Source of the DNA: Bacteroidales bacterium
GTDB taxonomy: Bacteria > Bacteroidota > Bacteroidia > Bacteroidales > JAADJA01
Direction of reading: 5' to 3'
Assembly (NCBI GenBank): GCA_021740645.1
Contig: JAIOZL010000006.1
Span: 62,001 to 126,000 of the forward strand
DNA: 64,000 bases
Made by a program: the position numbers and the translations under genes. Each line of letters opens with the position of its first letter. Within the stretch, counting starts at the first letter, position 1. The notes beneath the pieces were generated by a model. That model saw only the letters and a program-made list of their open reading frames with translations, did no database searches and was not told where the DNA came from. This document shows positions 9,099-18,177 of this stretch, piece after piece.

Positions 9099-9106
9099 TA
9101 TTTTTG
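9099..9106 (+). promoter_or_regulatory. -7 box for the tig-clpP-clpX operon
   Basis: TATTTTTG matches TAnnTTTG and lies 29 bases before the tig ATG at 9136. A longer frame opening at the TTG at 9094 starts upstream of this box and is therefore not used. Confidence 0.6.
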
Positions 9107-9135
9107 CACCCCAAATTTTTAACAGCATATTTAAA

Positions 9136-10515
9136 ATGAACATTACACAAGAAAGCACAGGTGACTTAACAGCAACGATTAAAATTGAGGTGGCAGCGAA
9201 TGATTACGAATCAAAAGTGAATGAAGCGCTCAAAGAGGTTCAGAAAAAGTCAAGTTTAAAAGGATTCAGGCCGGGAAAAGTTCCCTATGGCTTAATTAAA
9301 AAGATGTACGGCAAAAGTGTACTTGCCGATGAAGTGAACAAACTTCTGTCAGAATCTTTGAATAATTATATTGTTGAAAACAAACTGGAAATATTGGGTT
9401 ACCCTTTGGCTAGCGAAAATAATGAGCCTAAGGCTGATTTTGAAAACGACACTGATTTTGAATTTTTCTTTGATATTGGACTGGCACCAGAACTTGGACT
9501 TGAATTAAATGATAAAATTGAAGTTGAATATTTTGATATCCAGGTGGAGGATGATAAAGTAGATGGTTACTTAAAAGAAGTGACTGCACGTAATGGACAA
9601 CCCTTCAATCCGGAAACAGCGGAAGAAGGTGACCTGATAAAAGGAGATATTATAGCATTGGATAATGAAGGAAATGTTGCTGATGGAGCTGAAAAGCATG
9701 CAACGTCTTTGTCGATAAAATTTATAAAGGATGAGAAGGTAAAGAAAAAATTTGTGGGATGTAAAAAAGACGACAAGGTCCGGTTTAATCCTCTGGCAGC
9801 TACTGAAAACGAAACTGAAACAGCCTCGATGCTAGGAATTAAAAAAGAGGATGAAGAAAAGCTAAAAGCCGACTATGAATTTACTGTAACTGAAATATCC
9901 AGGATCAAACCTGCCGAAGTAAACCAGGAATTATTCGACAGAGTTTATCCAAATAGTGGAGTGGATTCGGAAGAAGCATTCAGAGAAAAACTGAGAAGCG
10001 AAGCAAAAGAATACTTTCAACGGGAAAGTGACAACTTCTTTGTGCATGAAGTAATGGAGAAATTGATTCATGACAGTGACATCACATTCCCCGGTGAATT
10101 TGTGAAAAGATGGCTGATCTCTTCGGATGAAAAAATTACGAAAGAGAATATTGACGAAGATTATGATTCTTATTTAAAGTCGTTAAAACAGCAATTAATT
10201 GTGAATAAAATTGCTACTGATCATGATTTGAAAGTTGAAAACAAAGACATAAGGGATTTTGTAAAGAAGATGTATGCTAAACAATTTATGTTCGATCTGG
10301 AAGATGAAGAAAAAAGCAAACAACTCGATCCTTTGGTTGATTCAGTGCTTCAGAATCAGGAAGAAGTCAGAAGAATTTACGATCAGTTATTCGACGACCA
10401 GGTAAGGGAATTATTTAAGTCGAAACTAAAATTGAAAACTATTAGTACAAATTACGATGATTTTATTGCCAAGGTAAACGATCATCATAAACATCATCAC
10501 CATGAACATGAATAA
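9136..10515 (+). CDS. tig: Trigger factor (ribosome-associated chaperone, prolyl isomerase family)
   Basis: This chaperone binds nascent chains at the ribosome exit tunnel. From ATG 9136 it has 459 residues starting [13 protein letters not shown]. The N-terminal ribosome-binding domain carries the signature loop GFRPGKVP near 43-50. The central FKBP-like domain (about 145-240) is degenerate, as in other Bacteroidota, and the rest forms the helical arms and C-terminal cradle. The protein ends in a histidine-rich tail ([11 protein letters not shown]). The clpP ATG lies inside the codons for this tail, so the genes overlap by 14 bases and translation is probably coupled. It heads the tig-clpP-clpX operon, the classic arrangement linking folding to ClpXP proteolysis. 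Confidence 0.95.
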   Translation: MNITQESTGDLTATIKIEVAANDYESKVNEALKEVQKKSSLKGFRPGKVPYGLIKKMYGKSVLADEVNKLLSESLNNYIVENKLEILGYPLASENNEPKADFENDTDFEFFFDIGLAPELGLELNDKIEVEYFDIQVEDDKVDGYLKEVTARNGQPFNPETAEEGDLIKGDIIALDNEGNVADGAEKHATSLSIKFIKDEKVKKKFVGCKKDDKVRFNPLAATENETETASMLGIKKEDEEKLKADYEFTVTEISRIKPAEVNQELFDRVYPNSGVDSEEAFREKLRSEAKEYFQRESDNFFVHEVMEKLIHDSDITFPGEFVKRWLISSDEKITKENIDEDYDSYLKSLKQQLIVNKIATDHDLKVENKDIRDFVKKMYAKQFMFDLEDEEKSKQLDPLVDSVLQNQEEVRRIYDQLFDDQVRELFKSKLKLKTISTNYDDFIAKVNDHHKHHHHEHE

Positions 10516-11185
10516 CGAATTTAAAAAATACGCGATAAAACACAAGGGCATTAGTAGTGTTACCCTTGAAAAATATGAATCTATTGCCAATAACTATATA
10601 TCACCGACGATTATTGAAGAACGTCAATTGAACATAGCAACCATGGATGTTTTTTCAAGGTTGATGATGGATCGTATAATATTTTTAGGCGTTCCTATCG
10701 ATGATTATGTGGCTAACATTATCCAGGCGCAGTTGCTGTTCCTTGAATCTGTGGATGCAGGAAAAGATATCCAAATCTATTTAAACACACCAGGTGGAAG
10801 TGTTCATGCAGGATTAGGAATTTATGATACCATGCAATACATTCGTCCGGATGTAGCCACTATTTGCACGGGAATGGCGGCATCTATGGGAGCTGTACTA
10901 CTATGTGCTGGTAAAAAAGGCAAACGGACTGCCCTACCCCATTCACGCGTTCTTATCCATCAACCAATGGGAGGAGCTCAGGGCCAGGCATCTGATATTG
11001 AAATTACTGCCCGTGAAATTCAGAAACTAAAAAAAGAGCTGTACGAAATCATCGCAAGGCATTCAGGGCAAACCTATAAAAAGATTTGGAAAGACGGTGA
11101 TCGTGATTATTGGATGACTGCGCAGGAAGCACGTGATTACGGTATGATTGATGAAGTGTTAACACGCCCGGGTGACGATAAATAA
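10502..11185 (+). CDS. clpP: ATP-dependent Clp protease proteolytic subunit
   Basis: This serine protease forms a 14-subunit barrel that degrades proteins fed in by ClpX. It is cytoplasmic (EC 3.4.21.92). In this 227-residue protein the catalytic residues are visible: Ser128 in GMAASMGA, His153 in LIHQPMGG and Asp202 in DRDYWM. The oxyanion-hole glycines are in NTPGGSV near 95-101. The roughly 40-residue N-terminal extension before the [11 protein letters not shown] segment is longer than in E. coli and may be a processed propeptide. The start overlaps the last 14 bases of tig, and clpX follows after 26 bases. A second Met two codons in is an alternative start. Confidence 0.96.
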   Translation: MNMNNEFKKYAIKHKGISSVTLEKYESIANNYISPTIIEERQLNIATMDVFSRLMMDRIIFLGVPIDDYVANIIQAQLLFLESVDAGKDIQIYLNTPGGSVHAGLGIYDTMQYIRPDVATICTGMAASMGAVLLCAGKKGKRTALPHSRVLIHQPMGGAQGQASDIEITAREIQKLKKELYEIIARHSGQTYKKIWKDGDRDYWMTAQEARDYGMIDEVLTRPGDDK

Positions 11186-11211
11186 AAGAATTATATTCTA
11201 ATCCGCTTGAT

Positions 11212-12450
11212 ATGGTAAAAAAAATAGAACGCTGTTCATTTTGTGGAAGGGAAAAAGCACAAACAAATGTGCTGATTGCCGGCCTTGATGCACACATTTG
11301 TGATTATTGTGTGATACAAGCGCAACATATTATTGAAGAAGAACAAGCTACAAAATCGAAAAACCAGTTCAACAGGATCAAGCTTCAAAAACCGCTGGAA
11401 ATTAAGAATTACCTGGACCAGTATGTAATTGGTCAGGATGAGGCTAAAAGAGTGATGGCTGTGGCTGTTTACAATCATTATAAGCGGATTACCCAACCGG
11501 AAAGTAAACCCAACGAAGAACCCATTGAAATAGAAAAAGCCAATATTATAATGGTGGGAGAAACCGGTACAGGGAAAACACTTTTAGCCCGTACCATTGC
11601 AAAAATGCTGAAAGTACCCTTTTGTATTGCCGACGCAACGGTATTAACGGAGGCTGGTTATGTTGGTGAAGATGTCGAAAGTATTTTAAGCAGATTATTG
11701 CAGGTGGCTGATTATAATGTGGCAGCCACTGAAAAGGGGATCATCTTTATTGATGAGATTGATAAAATTGCCCGGAAAAGCGACAATCCTTCTATCACCA
11801 GGGATGTATCAGGTGAAGGGGTGCAACAGGCTTTATTAAAATTGCTCGAAGGAACCGTAGTAAACGTACCACCGCAAGGTGGCCGTAAACATCCGGAGCA
11901 AAAGATGATCCAGATAGATACAAAAAATATTCTATTTATCGCGGGTGGTGCTTTCGATGGTATTGGAAAAATTATTGCTTCCAGGTTAAGAACCAATGTA
12001 ATCGGTTATTCTTTCAAAGATGGTATTCGTAATATCGACAAGGATAATATATTGCAATATATTTCACCTCCGGATATTCGTAAGTTCGGATTAATTCCTG
12101 AAATTGTAGGAAGAATGCCGGTCGTAAGTTTTCTGCATCCGTTAACCAAGGAAACACTAAGAAGTATTTTAACAGAGCCGAAGAATTCACTTATTAAACA
12201 GTACACGAAACTGTTTGAAATGGATGGGATAAAATTGAAGTTTGAACCTGAAGTCCTTGATTTTATCGTAGAAAAATCCAATGAATTCAAATTAGGTGCG
12301 CGAGGCCTTCGCTCCATTGTTGAAGGGATACTGACAGATGCAATGTTTGAATTACCTTCTGATGAAAAGGTAAAACGTTTGAATATCTCGCTATCTTACG
12401 CAGAAGAGAAATTCAAAAAAACAAACATAGCCAAATTAAAGGTGGCATAA
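11212..12450 (+). CDS. clpX: ATP-dependent Clp protease ATP-binding subunit ClpX
   Basis: This AAA+ unfoldase delivers substrates to ClpP. The 412-residue protein has an N-terminal zinc-binding domain (Cys8, Cys11, Cys30, Cys33), Walker A GETGTGKT at 116-123, the pore loop GYVG at 149-152 and Walker B FIDE near 179-182. The loop that docks into ClpP, usually IGF in Proteobacteria, reads I-G-Y at 264-266. The aromatic is conserved, and the clpP neighbour supports a working pair. The length is normal for the family. A strong terminator follows, ending the tig-clpP-clpX operon. Confidence 0.96.
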   Translation: MVKKIERCSFCGREKAQTNVLIAGLDAHICDYCVIQAQHIIEEEQATKSKNQFNRIKLQKPLEIKNYLDQYVIGQDEAKRVMAVAVYNHYKRITQPESKPNEEPIEIEKANIIMVGETGTGKTLLARTIAKMLKVPFCIADATVLTEAGYVGEDVESILSRLLQVADYNVAATEKGIIFIDEIDKIARKSDNPSITRDVSGEGVQQALLKLLEGTVVNVPPQGGRKHPEQKMIQIDTKNILFIAGGAFDGIGKIIASRLRTNVIGYSFKDGIRNIDKDNILQYISPPDIRKFGLIPEIVGRMPVVSFLHPLTKETLRSILTEPKNSLIKQYTKLFEMDGIKLKFEPEVLDFIVEKSNEFKLGARGLRSIVEGILTDAMFELPSDEKVKRLNISLSYAEEKFKKTNIAKLKVA

Positions 12451-12455
12451 AACAA

Positions 12456-12481
12456 GGCAGGATTTTTATCCTGCTTTTTTT
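12456..12481 (+). terminator. Terminator of the tig-clpP-clpX operon
   Basis: GCAGGAT and ATCCTGC form a stem around a short T-rich loop, followed directly by seven Ts. It lies 6 bases after the clpX stop. Confidence 0.85.
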
Positions 12482-12538
12482 ATACGGAATTTGTTAAATT
12501 TTCGTTGGCATAATAATTGAAATGGGCCTATAGGTTTT

Positions 12539-13123
12539 ATGTTAAAAAAGATCATCATATCAGCAATTATAGTTTCTTCTCCACTTTTTCTTTTTGCACA
12601 AGAAACTGAAAGTAAAATTGTGTTGGCCCGCATAGTAGACGGAGATACCATTATCACAATAAACCTGCCTGAATATGTTGTAAACAGAAGAATGCCCAGA
12701 AAATTAAAGGCACTGGCTAACAGAAACAGCAGGCTGGTATATAATGTTAAAAAAGCTTATCCTTATGCAAAACTTGCAGGTATAAAGCTGAACGAGTATG
12801 AAGAAATTCTCAAAAATGCAAAAAATGATGCAGAACGTCGTCGGATAATGAAATTGGCTGAAGATGAACTTAGGGAGGAATTTGAGGATGACTTGAAAAA
12901 ACTTACCTTTAAACAAGGAGCTATTCTTATCAAACTTGTTGACCGGGAAACTGGAAATTCTTCCTATGTACTGGTTCAGGAATTGAGAGGGAAATTCATG
13001 GCGTTTTTCTGGCAGACCTTTGCCAGATTATTTGGATATAATTTAAAAGAGCAATACGATCCGGAAGGTGAGGATAGGGAAATAGAAGAGATTGTTGTTT
13101 TGATCGAAAAAGGTGAGTTGTAA
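12539..13123 (+). CDS. DUF4294 domain protein, secreted
   Basis: This 194-residue protein has a signal peptide (MLKKIIISAIIVSSPLFLFAQ). It matches my recollection of the Bacteroidota-restricted DUF4294 family: VLARIVDGDTI near 29, NLPEY, then RLVYNVKKAYPYAKLAG near 63-79, and a charged helical region with FEDDLKKLTFKQG near 114. The family has no established function. It is often found near housekeeping genes, here directly after the clpX terminator, so it is probably its own transcription unit. It is predicted to be periplasmic. The C terminus is acidic (PEGEDREIEEI). Confidence 0.8.
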   Translation: MLKKIIISAIIVSSPLFLFAQETESKIVLARIVDGDTIITINLPEYVVNRRMPRKLKALANRNSRLVYNVKKAYPYAKLAGIKLNEYEEILKNAKNDAERRRIMKLAEDELREEFEDDLKKLTFKQGAILIKLVDRETGNSSYVLVQELRGKFMAFFWQTFARLFGYNLKEQYDPEGEDREIEEIVVLIEKGEL

Positions 13124-13148
13124 GCTTACCAGATGAAATTAGTCTTTT

Positions 13149-13790
13149 TTAATTTTTCCCGACATTTTTAGTATACCATTTATTATACTCCCTAACCATA
13201 TGATAAACGGCTGTATATTTATACAGGCCACGTTTTATCTTTGCCTGAAGTTCAGGATAATCAGAAAAAAAATCGGCCAATCGCTTTTTGCCGCTATATT
13301 TGCTGTATTTTATAAACGACCCGTCTGGTTTAAGAAAGCAAAAGAAATCTTTCTGAGAACTAGCAGGAAATGACAGTAAAAAATAGGAAAGATTACCATA
13401 ATCAGTGCGGCTATCGAACATGTCCTTATAGTGGGCAAATAGTTTTAATGGCCCATCGTCGATAATAACATACAGAAAAAGGAAATAGTTATTAAAATAT
13501 TCTACAGAAACAAATTTGTGATCCTTATAAAGATAATGAAAACCAAATTCCTTTATTTCACCCGGCTTTAATAGTTTTAACGTAGAATTAGAATCCATTA
13601 AAAAAACACCATATTGAACCCGTGCAAAATATATATCATCCTGATAGTCGAGTCGAATTTTTAATAGTACCTCCGAAGTATCGCCATCATTAGAAATTAT
13701 ATAACCTGGCATTTCAGCCAGACGGGCGAAAAGAATGGCAGGTAAAAATAACAAAACTATTATGAAGTATTTTTTCACGATGGTGGACAT
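13149..13790 (-). CDS. Exported hypothetical protein downstream of sugar transferase
   Basis: I do not recognise the family of this 213-residue protein. It has a signal peptide (hydrophobic to about residue 22, ending LFARLAEM). A beta-rich region follows: GYIISNDGDTSEVLLKIRL near 30, then KPGEIKEFGFHY near 76. This resembles the outline of small Bacteroidota exported proteins whose GxIxxxxG-x-T block is often followed by lysine-rich helices; the similarity is only general. The ATG follows the TAA stop of the sugar transferase without any gap, so translation is almost certainly coupled. That suggests a role in the same glycan or envelope process, but there is no direct evidence. Confidence 0.65.
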   Translation of the reverse strand: MSTIVKKYFIIVLLFLPAILFARLAEMPGYIISNDGDTSEVLLKIRLDYQDDIYFARVQYGVFLMDSNSTLKLLKPGEIKEFGFHYLYKDHKFVSVEYFNNYFLFLYVIIDDGPLKLFAHYKDMFDSRTDYGNLSYFLLSFPASSQKDFFCFLKPDGSFIKYSKYSGKKRLADFFSDYPELQAKIKRGLYKYTAVYHMVREYNKWYTKNVGKN

Positions 13791-15206
13791 TTATTTCCCT
13801 CTTCCCTGAATAACTATCAACACAGTGTAGATCATAATTTTAAGATCCATTGCCAGCGACATGTTCTCGATGTAAAGGATATCGTATTTAAGGCGTTGGA
13901 TCATTTCGTCTACATTCGATGCGTAACCATATTTAACCTGGCCCCAGGAGGTAATGCCAGGTTTAACTTTGTGTAATAAACGATAATGGGGTGCTCTTTT
14001 TACAATCTGATCAATAAAAAACTGCCTTTCAGGCCTTGGGCCCACTAATGACATATCCCCTATTAATACCGAGAAGAACTGAGGGATTTCATCCAGCCTG
14101 ACTTTACGTAAAAACTTTCCAAATGGGGTTATCCTGCTATCCGTTTCAGAAGAAAGCTTTGGAGTGCCATTTTCAGCATCTTTGTACATCGATCTGAATT
14201 TGAACATATAAAAGGGCTTGCCATGCAGTCCAACCCTTTCCTGTTTATAAATAATCGGGCCTTTGGAGGTAGCTTTAACACCTATTCCAATCACAATGTA
14301 AACCGGCAAAAGGATAAGAATTCCAATTAATGAAATTATGATATCAAGGATCCTTTTTAAGGACATTTGCCACGCAGGCATTAAGTCAGGTGAAATTTGG
14401 ACAAGTGGTGCATGCCATATTCCCTCTGTACGCACAGCACCTGTGAGGAAGTCCTGTAAATTTGGAGTGATTTTTATCACCACGTTTGTATCTTCAAGTT
14501 GGGTGATGATATTTTCTACCTTACTATGTTCTGACCTTTCAATTGCGATGATAACTTCCTCAATCTTATGTTCCTCAACAATACTTCTTAATTGTGAAAT
14601 ATGGCCTAAATGCTTTAATCGCTTTGCAAGCAAATAGTTATCATATTCCTTTGCATTAATAAATCCAATAAACTTGTTCCCTGAAGACTTTTCTTCGCTT
14701 TCAATTTCATCAAATATTTTAACCGCATTTCCGTTGCTACCGACTATTATACTATTAAAACCTATGATCCTCTTATGGATTTTACGGATGGTACGGGTGG
14801 TTATAAATAGCCTGAATGAATAAGTTATTATAAAGTGTAGCAGGAATAAAATTATAAACGACTGGTAATACGATTTGTAAGAAATAATGACATCGTCGAG
14901 TATGATAGAAAAAAAGATAATAATAACACCGAAAAACGTTATGGTAATGGTTTGCCCAAGTTCTTTCAGCCTCGATTTACGGTATATTTTCCGATAGATC
15001 CCAATAATTATATAAATTGTTAACCAAAAGAAGGGAATTACTGCAAGGCCTAAATACAGTTTGCGGTCGGTGAATATTTCTGGCAGATTATTAATTACTG
15101 ATGGATCAACAATGTACTTTCTATAGATGAAAAAAAGGGTCCATGCAATAGCTGCAGCAAGAAGATCGGCAAATATGTATTTCGCAACTTGTAATGTTCT
15201 GTTCAT
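13791..15206 (-). CDS. Polyprenyl glycosylphosphotransferase (undecaprenyl-phosphate sugar transferase)
   Basis: This protein transfers a sugar-1-phosphate from a nucleotide sugar to the lipid carrier undecaprenyl phosphate, the first step of exopolysaccharide or surface-glycan synthesis, at the inner membrane. The 471 residues comprise about five transmembrane helices (first about 145 residues), a Rossmann-like CoA-binding-type region and a C-terminal catalytic domain. The catalytic domain starts near 275 (KRILDIIISLIGILILLPVY) and contains YKQERVGLHGKPF, MFKFRSM, RKVRLDEIPQF and GDMSLVGPRPE. This is WcaJ/PglC architecture of full length. No glycosyltransferases, flippase or polymerase are adjacent, so it is an orphan initiator. 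It is sandwiched 4 bases after a lipoprotein gene and 0 bases before a hypothetical protein. The sugar specificity cannot be read. Confidence 0.88.
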   Translation of the reverse strand: MNRTLQVAKYIFADLLAAAIAWTLFFIYRKYIVDPSVINNLPEIFTDRKLYLGLAVIPFFWLTIYIIIGIYRKIYRKSRLKELGQTITITFFGVIIIFFSIILDDVIISYKSYYQSFIILFLLHFIITYSFRLFITTRTIRKIHKRIIGFNSIIVGSNGNAVKIFDEIESEEKSSGNKFIGFINAKEYDNYLLAKRLKHLGHISQLRSIVEEHKIEEVIIAIERSEHSKVENIITQLEDTNVVIKITPNLQDFLTGAVRTEGIWHAPLVQISPDLMPAWQMSLKRILDIIISLIGILILLPVYIVIGIGVKATSKGPIIYKQERVGLHGKPFYMFKFRSMYKDAENGTPKLSSETDSRITPFGKFLRKVRLDEIPQFFSVLIGDMSLVGPRPERQFFIDQIVKRAPHYRLLHKVKPGITSWGQVKYGYASNVDEMIQRLKYDILYIENMSLAMDLKIMIYTVLIVIQGRGK

Positions 15207-15210
15207 TATT

Positions 15211-16131
15211 CTAACCTCTATGTAATAATTTCAAATTATCCAGCATAATTATACCAGTTTCCACTCCTGATTCATACTCGGCCCTGAAAAACACATTATA
15301 ATAGTCGCCGTTTGGATAGGCATCAATCGCAGGGGTAAAATTAACATACACTTTTTTCCATTTACCATTAGTTGGAGTAAGGATTAGAACTGCATGCTGG
15401 GTTATCCCCACGCCAACTTGCCTAATAAACAAACCAACTGACATATGGACATTTATATTATATTCTACTTCCATTAAAACTGGCTGGCCACCTCCTGGTA
15501 AACTATATCCTGAAAGTTCAGGGTCATAGGAGGAAATTTCAAAAGTAGAATTTTCATCATCGATATACGCAATTCCAGAGCGGTTACCTAATGCCGGATT
15601 GATAGGTTCATGTTCAAAGGTTGTCATCAATGTATCGCTGCTGGAAGTTTCAATGATCGATAGGGAGCCATCTTCAAACTCTTCAGTCCAGGTAAATGTC
15701 ACTGTTTCATAATAACTTACACTCGGATTTATTTTAACAATGCTATCCTTTACAAAATTAAAATTTTCAAATATTTTTGGTTTAACAAATGGATAAGGGC
15801 CTCTTGTCCCCGACATGCCATTAAATTTTATACCGGCATACAGCGAGAGTTTATGAGTACCTTCAGTTAAAATTGGCACAGCCAGTGGTACTTCAGTATT
15901 GATCCCCCTTAACTCGAAAGAGCCAATCGTCTGATCATCCACATAAACCCAAACATCCGTAAAATTATGTGTAATTTTTCCCTCTTCTATTTGTGGATTA
16001 TTTACCAAAAATATAGTATCAACCCTCAGATACGAGGGGACTGTTTGAGATCCCTCAAATTTGTCGCAAGCGGTAAACATACCGATAAAAAGAATGCCTA
16101 AAAGGGCTAAAAGTTTATTGTCAAAACTCAC
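15211..16131 (-). CDS. Lipoprotein of unknown function, first gene of sugar-transferase operon
   Basis: The 306-residue protein starts with a lipoprotein signal (LLGILFIGMFTAC, lipobox cysteine at about 22). It is then beta-rich, with YLRVDTIFL, DVWVYVDDQTIGSFEL and LTEGTHKLSLYAGIKFNG between 37 and 115. The C-terminal half (about 180-300) ends NVFFRAEYESGVETGIIMLDNLKLL, which looks like a carbohydrate-binding-like jelly-roll. Similar lipoproteins are widespread in Bacteroidota without known function. It is 4 bases upstream of the polyprenyl sugar transferase. Linkage to surface glycan assembly is an inference from that spacing. The -7 region near 16151 fits the consensus imperfectly (TAATTTCG). 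Confidence 0.7.
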   Translation of the reverse strand: MSFDNKLLALLGILFIGMFTACDKFEGSQTVPSYLRVDTIFLVNNPQIEEGKITHNFTDVWVYVDDQTIGSFELRGINTEVPLAVPILTEGTHKLSLYAGIKFNGMSGTRGPYPFVKPKIFENFNFVKDSIVKINPSVSYYETVTFTWTEEFEDGSLSIIETSSSDTLMTTFEHEPINPALGNRSGIAYIDDENSTFEISSYDPELSGYSLPGGGQPVLMEVEYNINVHMSVGLFIRQVGVGITQHAVLILTPTNGKWKKVYVNFTPAIDAYPNGDYYNVFFRAEYESGVETGIIMLDNLKLLHRG

Positions 16132-16258
16132 ACTACTAAATTTTGGTCTGCGAAATTATAAAAACGATTGGTTTTTAATAAAAATTGTTGGAATATTTTA
16201 AGGTGTTTATATGCAATACCTTAAAATAGTTTGTTTGCAAAGGGAAAAGGCATTTTTG

Positions 16259-17242
16259 CTAATCCGTGCCGAATTTCATTTTTTCAATGATTTTATATGC
16301 CAGGTCGAGTGCAGCATAACCATCATTTATTGAAACTAAAGGAGATTGGTTGTTTTTAATAGCATAGGCAAAGCTCTCCAATTCAGTTTTAATTGCATTA
16401 ACAGGTTTTATTTCTGGTTGCTGCAAGGTTATTTTTTTACTTCCTTTTCCTTCCCCAAGATTGATTATCATAGCAAGAGGGTCAGCTTTATCAGGGTCAG
16501 GCACATCTTCCATTTGAAAAATTTCTGTTTTCTTTTCCAGGAAATCCACTGAAATGTAAGCATCTTGCTGAAAGAAACGCGACTTTCTCATGTTTTTCAT
16601 AGATATCCTGCTTGCCGTTAAATTGGCTACGCAGCCATTATCAAATTCCAATCTAGCGTTGGCAATATCAGGGGTATCACTCACTACAGAAACGCCACTT
16701 GCATGTACCTTCCGTATATTGGATTTAACCACGCTCAATACAATATCCAGGTCATGGATCATTAAATCGAGTATTACCGGTACATCGGTCCCCCTGGGGT
16801 TAAACTGAGCCAAACGATGAGTCTCAATAAACATTGGTTTACCAAAGTATGGAAGTGCAGCAGTAAATGCCGGATTGAATCTTTCAACATGCCCAACCTG
16901 TACCTTCACTTCGGCTTCTTGTGCGAGGGCTATCAGTTGCCTGGCTTCATCAGGAGTGGTAACAACAGGTTTTTCAATGAATACATGTTTAAAACCTCTT
17001 AATGCCTGTGTGGCACAATCAAAGTGGGAAATAGTAGGCGTAACTATATCTACAATATCCACGGAATCAATTAAATCAGATATGTTATTGAATCTTTTTG
17101 TGGAATACTCTTTCTCAACCGTTTCTGCTATTTTGTCATCCGGATCGAAAAAACCTACCAGCGAAAGTTTATCTGATTCCTGTATACATTTAATATGAAT
17201 TTTACCTAAATGACCTGCCCCTAAAACACCTATTTTTAACAT
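16259..17242 (-). CDS. Gfo/Idh/MocA-family oxidoreductase
   Basis: This NAD(P)-dependent sugar or inositol-type dehydrogenase of the cytoplasm has 327 residues from ATG 17242. The Rossmann fold begins at the very start (IGVLGAGHLGKIH, 4-16), and the family's catalytic Lys is in EKPVV at about 90-94. The second domain contains GHVERFNPAF and the MIHDLDIVLS segment with the usual conserved His/Asp. A start 18 bases further upstream (17260) is possible, but the shorter one begins exactly at the fold. It may be a WlbA/MviM-like sugar-nucleotide dehydrogenase. The downstream sugar-transferase operon is on the same strand, 127 bases on, which is suggestive but not proof. The substrate is unknown. 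Confidence 0.85.
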   Translation of the reverse strand: MLKIGVLGAGHLGKIHIKCIQESDKLSLVGFFDPDDKIAETVEKEYSTKRFNNISDLIDSVDIVDIVTPTISHFDCATQALRGFKHVFIEKPVVTTPDEARQLIALAQEAEVKVQVGHVERFNPAFTAALPYFGKPMFIETHRLAQFNPRGTDVPVILDLMIHDLDIVLSVVKSNIRKVHASGVSVVSDTPDIANARLEFDNGCVANLTASRISMKNMRKSRFFQQDAYISVDFLEKKTEIFQMEDVPDPDKADPLAMIINLGEGKGSKKITLQQPEIKPVNAIKTELESFAYAIKNNQSPLVSINDGYAALDLAYKIIEKMKFGTD

Positions 17243-17266
17243 TTTTCTATTTGTGTACAAATTAGT

Positions 17267-17274
17267 TATTTTTG
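17267..17274 (+). promoter_or_regulatory. -7 box for pcm
   Basis: TATTTTTG matches TAnnTTTG. It sits directly against an oppositely directed box at 17277-17284, making the near-palindrome TTTGCGCAAA between the genes for the oxidoreductase and pcm. Confidence 0.5.
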
Positions 17275-17276
17275 CG

Positions 17277-17284
17277 CAAATATA
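17277..17284 (-). promoter_or_regulatory. -7 box for the Gfo/Idh/MocA gene
   Basis: The minus strand reads TATATTTG, an exact TAnnTTTG, 34 bases upstream of the ATG at 17242. The two opposed boxes are 2 bases apart, so the two polymerases could not occupy them together. Confidence 0.5.
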
Positions 17285-17363
17285 TAGTCTGTTTAAGTAT
17301 ATTCGTAAAAAGAAAGGGGCATTTATAAACTATTTCCGGTTAATAAGCTAACAATTAATTTAG

Positions 17364-18011
17364 ATGCTTGATACATACAAACATAAGGGAATGCGGAAGA
17401 AACTCCGGGATATATTGGAACGGAAAGGAATCTCAGACCAACGGATACTAAATGCTATTGAAACTGTTCCAAGGCATGTCTTTATGGATTCCTCTTTTCT
17501 TGAATTTGCCTACGAAGATAAACCTTTTCCTATTGGCTCAGGACAAACCATATCGCAGCCTTATACTGTGGCCTTTCAAACAGAATTACTTAATGTTGAA
17601 AAGGGGGATAAAATTCTGGAAATAGGAACAGGATCAGGTTATCAGTCATGCATTCTTCTGGAAATGGGTGCAAAAGTTTACACCATTGAACGGCAAAAAG
17701 CCCTTTATTTAAAAACGAAAAACTTTTTACAGGAATTGGGTTACAGGCCTAAGATGATTACTTATGGAGATGGTTACAAAGGAATGCCTACCGAAGCGCC
17801 CTTTGATAAAATTATAGTTACAGCAGGAGCGCCGTTTATCCCTCAGGACCTTGTTGATCAACTTAAGCCAGGGGGGATACTTGTAATACCCGTTGGGACA
17901 GACTTTCAAATCATGAAACGTATTATGAAAGGGCCTGATAATTCAGTTGTTGAGGAAGATCATGGAAGTTTTCGATTTGTTCCGTTATTAAGCAAAAAAG
18001 CTGACGACTAA
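17364..18011 (+). CDS. pcm: Protein-L-isoaspartate O-methyltransferase
   Basis: This SAM-dependent methyltransferase (EC 2.1.1.77) starts repair of isoaspartyl residues in damaged proteins. The 215-residue length is typical. The family signature GSGQTISQPYTVA is at 58-70, SAM motif I EIGTGSGYQ at 86-94, the acidic ribose-binding residue in YTIERQ, and the post-I region APFDKIIVTAGAP near 144-156. The protein is cytoplasmic. The gene is monocistronic and transcribed divergently from the oxidoreductase. Confidence 0.92.
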   Translation: MLDTYKHKGMRKKLRDILERKGISDQRILNAIETVPRHVFMDSSFLEFAYEDKPFPIGSGQTISQPYTVAFQTELLNVEKGDKILEIGTGSGYQSCILLEMGAKVYTIERQKALYLKTKNFLQELGYRPKMITYGDGYKGMPTEAPFDKIIVTAGAPFIPQDLVDQLKPGGILVIPVGTDFQIMKRIMKGPDNSVVEEDHGSFRFVPLLSKKADD

Positions 18012-18122
18012 TATCCTTAATACTTAAATCAATATATTCACGTTAATTGTTTCGAAGTATAAATTTTTATCTAAAATTAAAGTACACGTAATAGATAATG
18101 TCAAGTATAAAGTTTTTATTTT

Positions 18123-18130
18123 TATCTTTG
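18123..18130 (+). promoter_or_regulatory. -7 box for the 18178 lipoprotein gene
   Basis: TATCTTTG is an exact TAnnTTTG and lies 47 bases upstream of the ATG. Confidence 0.6.
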
Positions 18131-18177
18131 CGCGCTCAAAATAAACTAAGTAATTAATTATAAATAAACACACAAAA

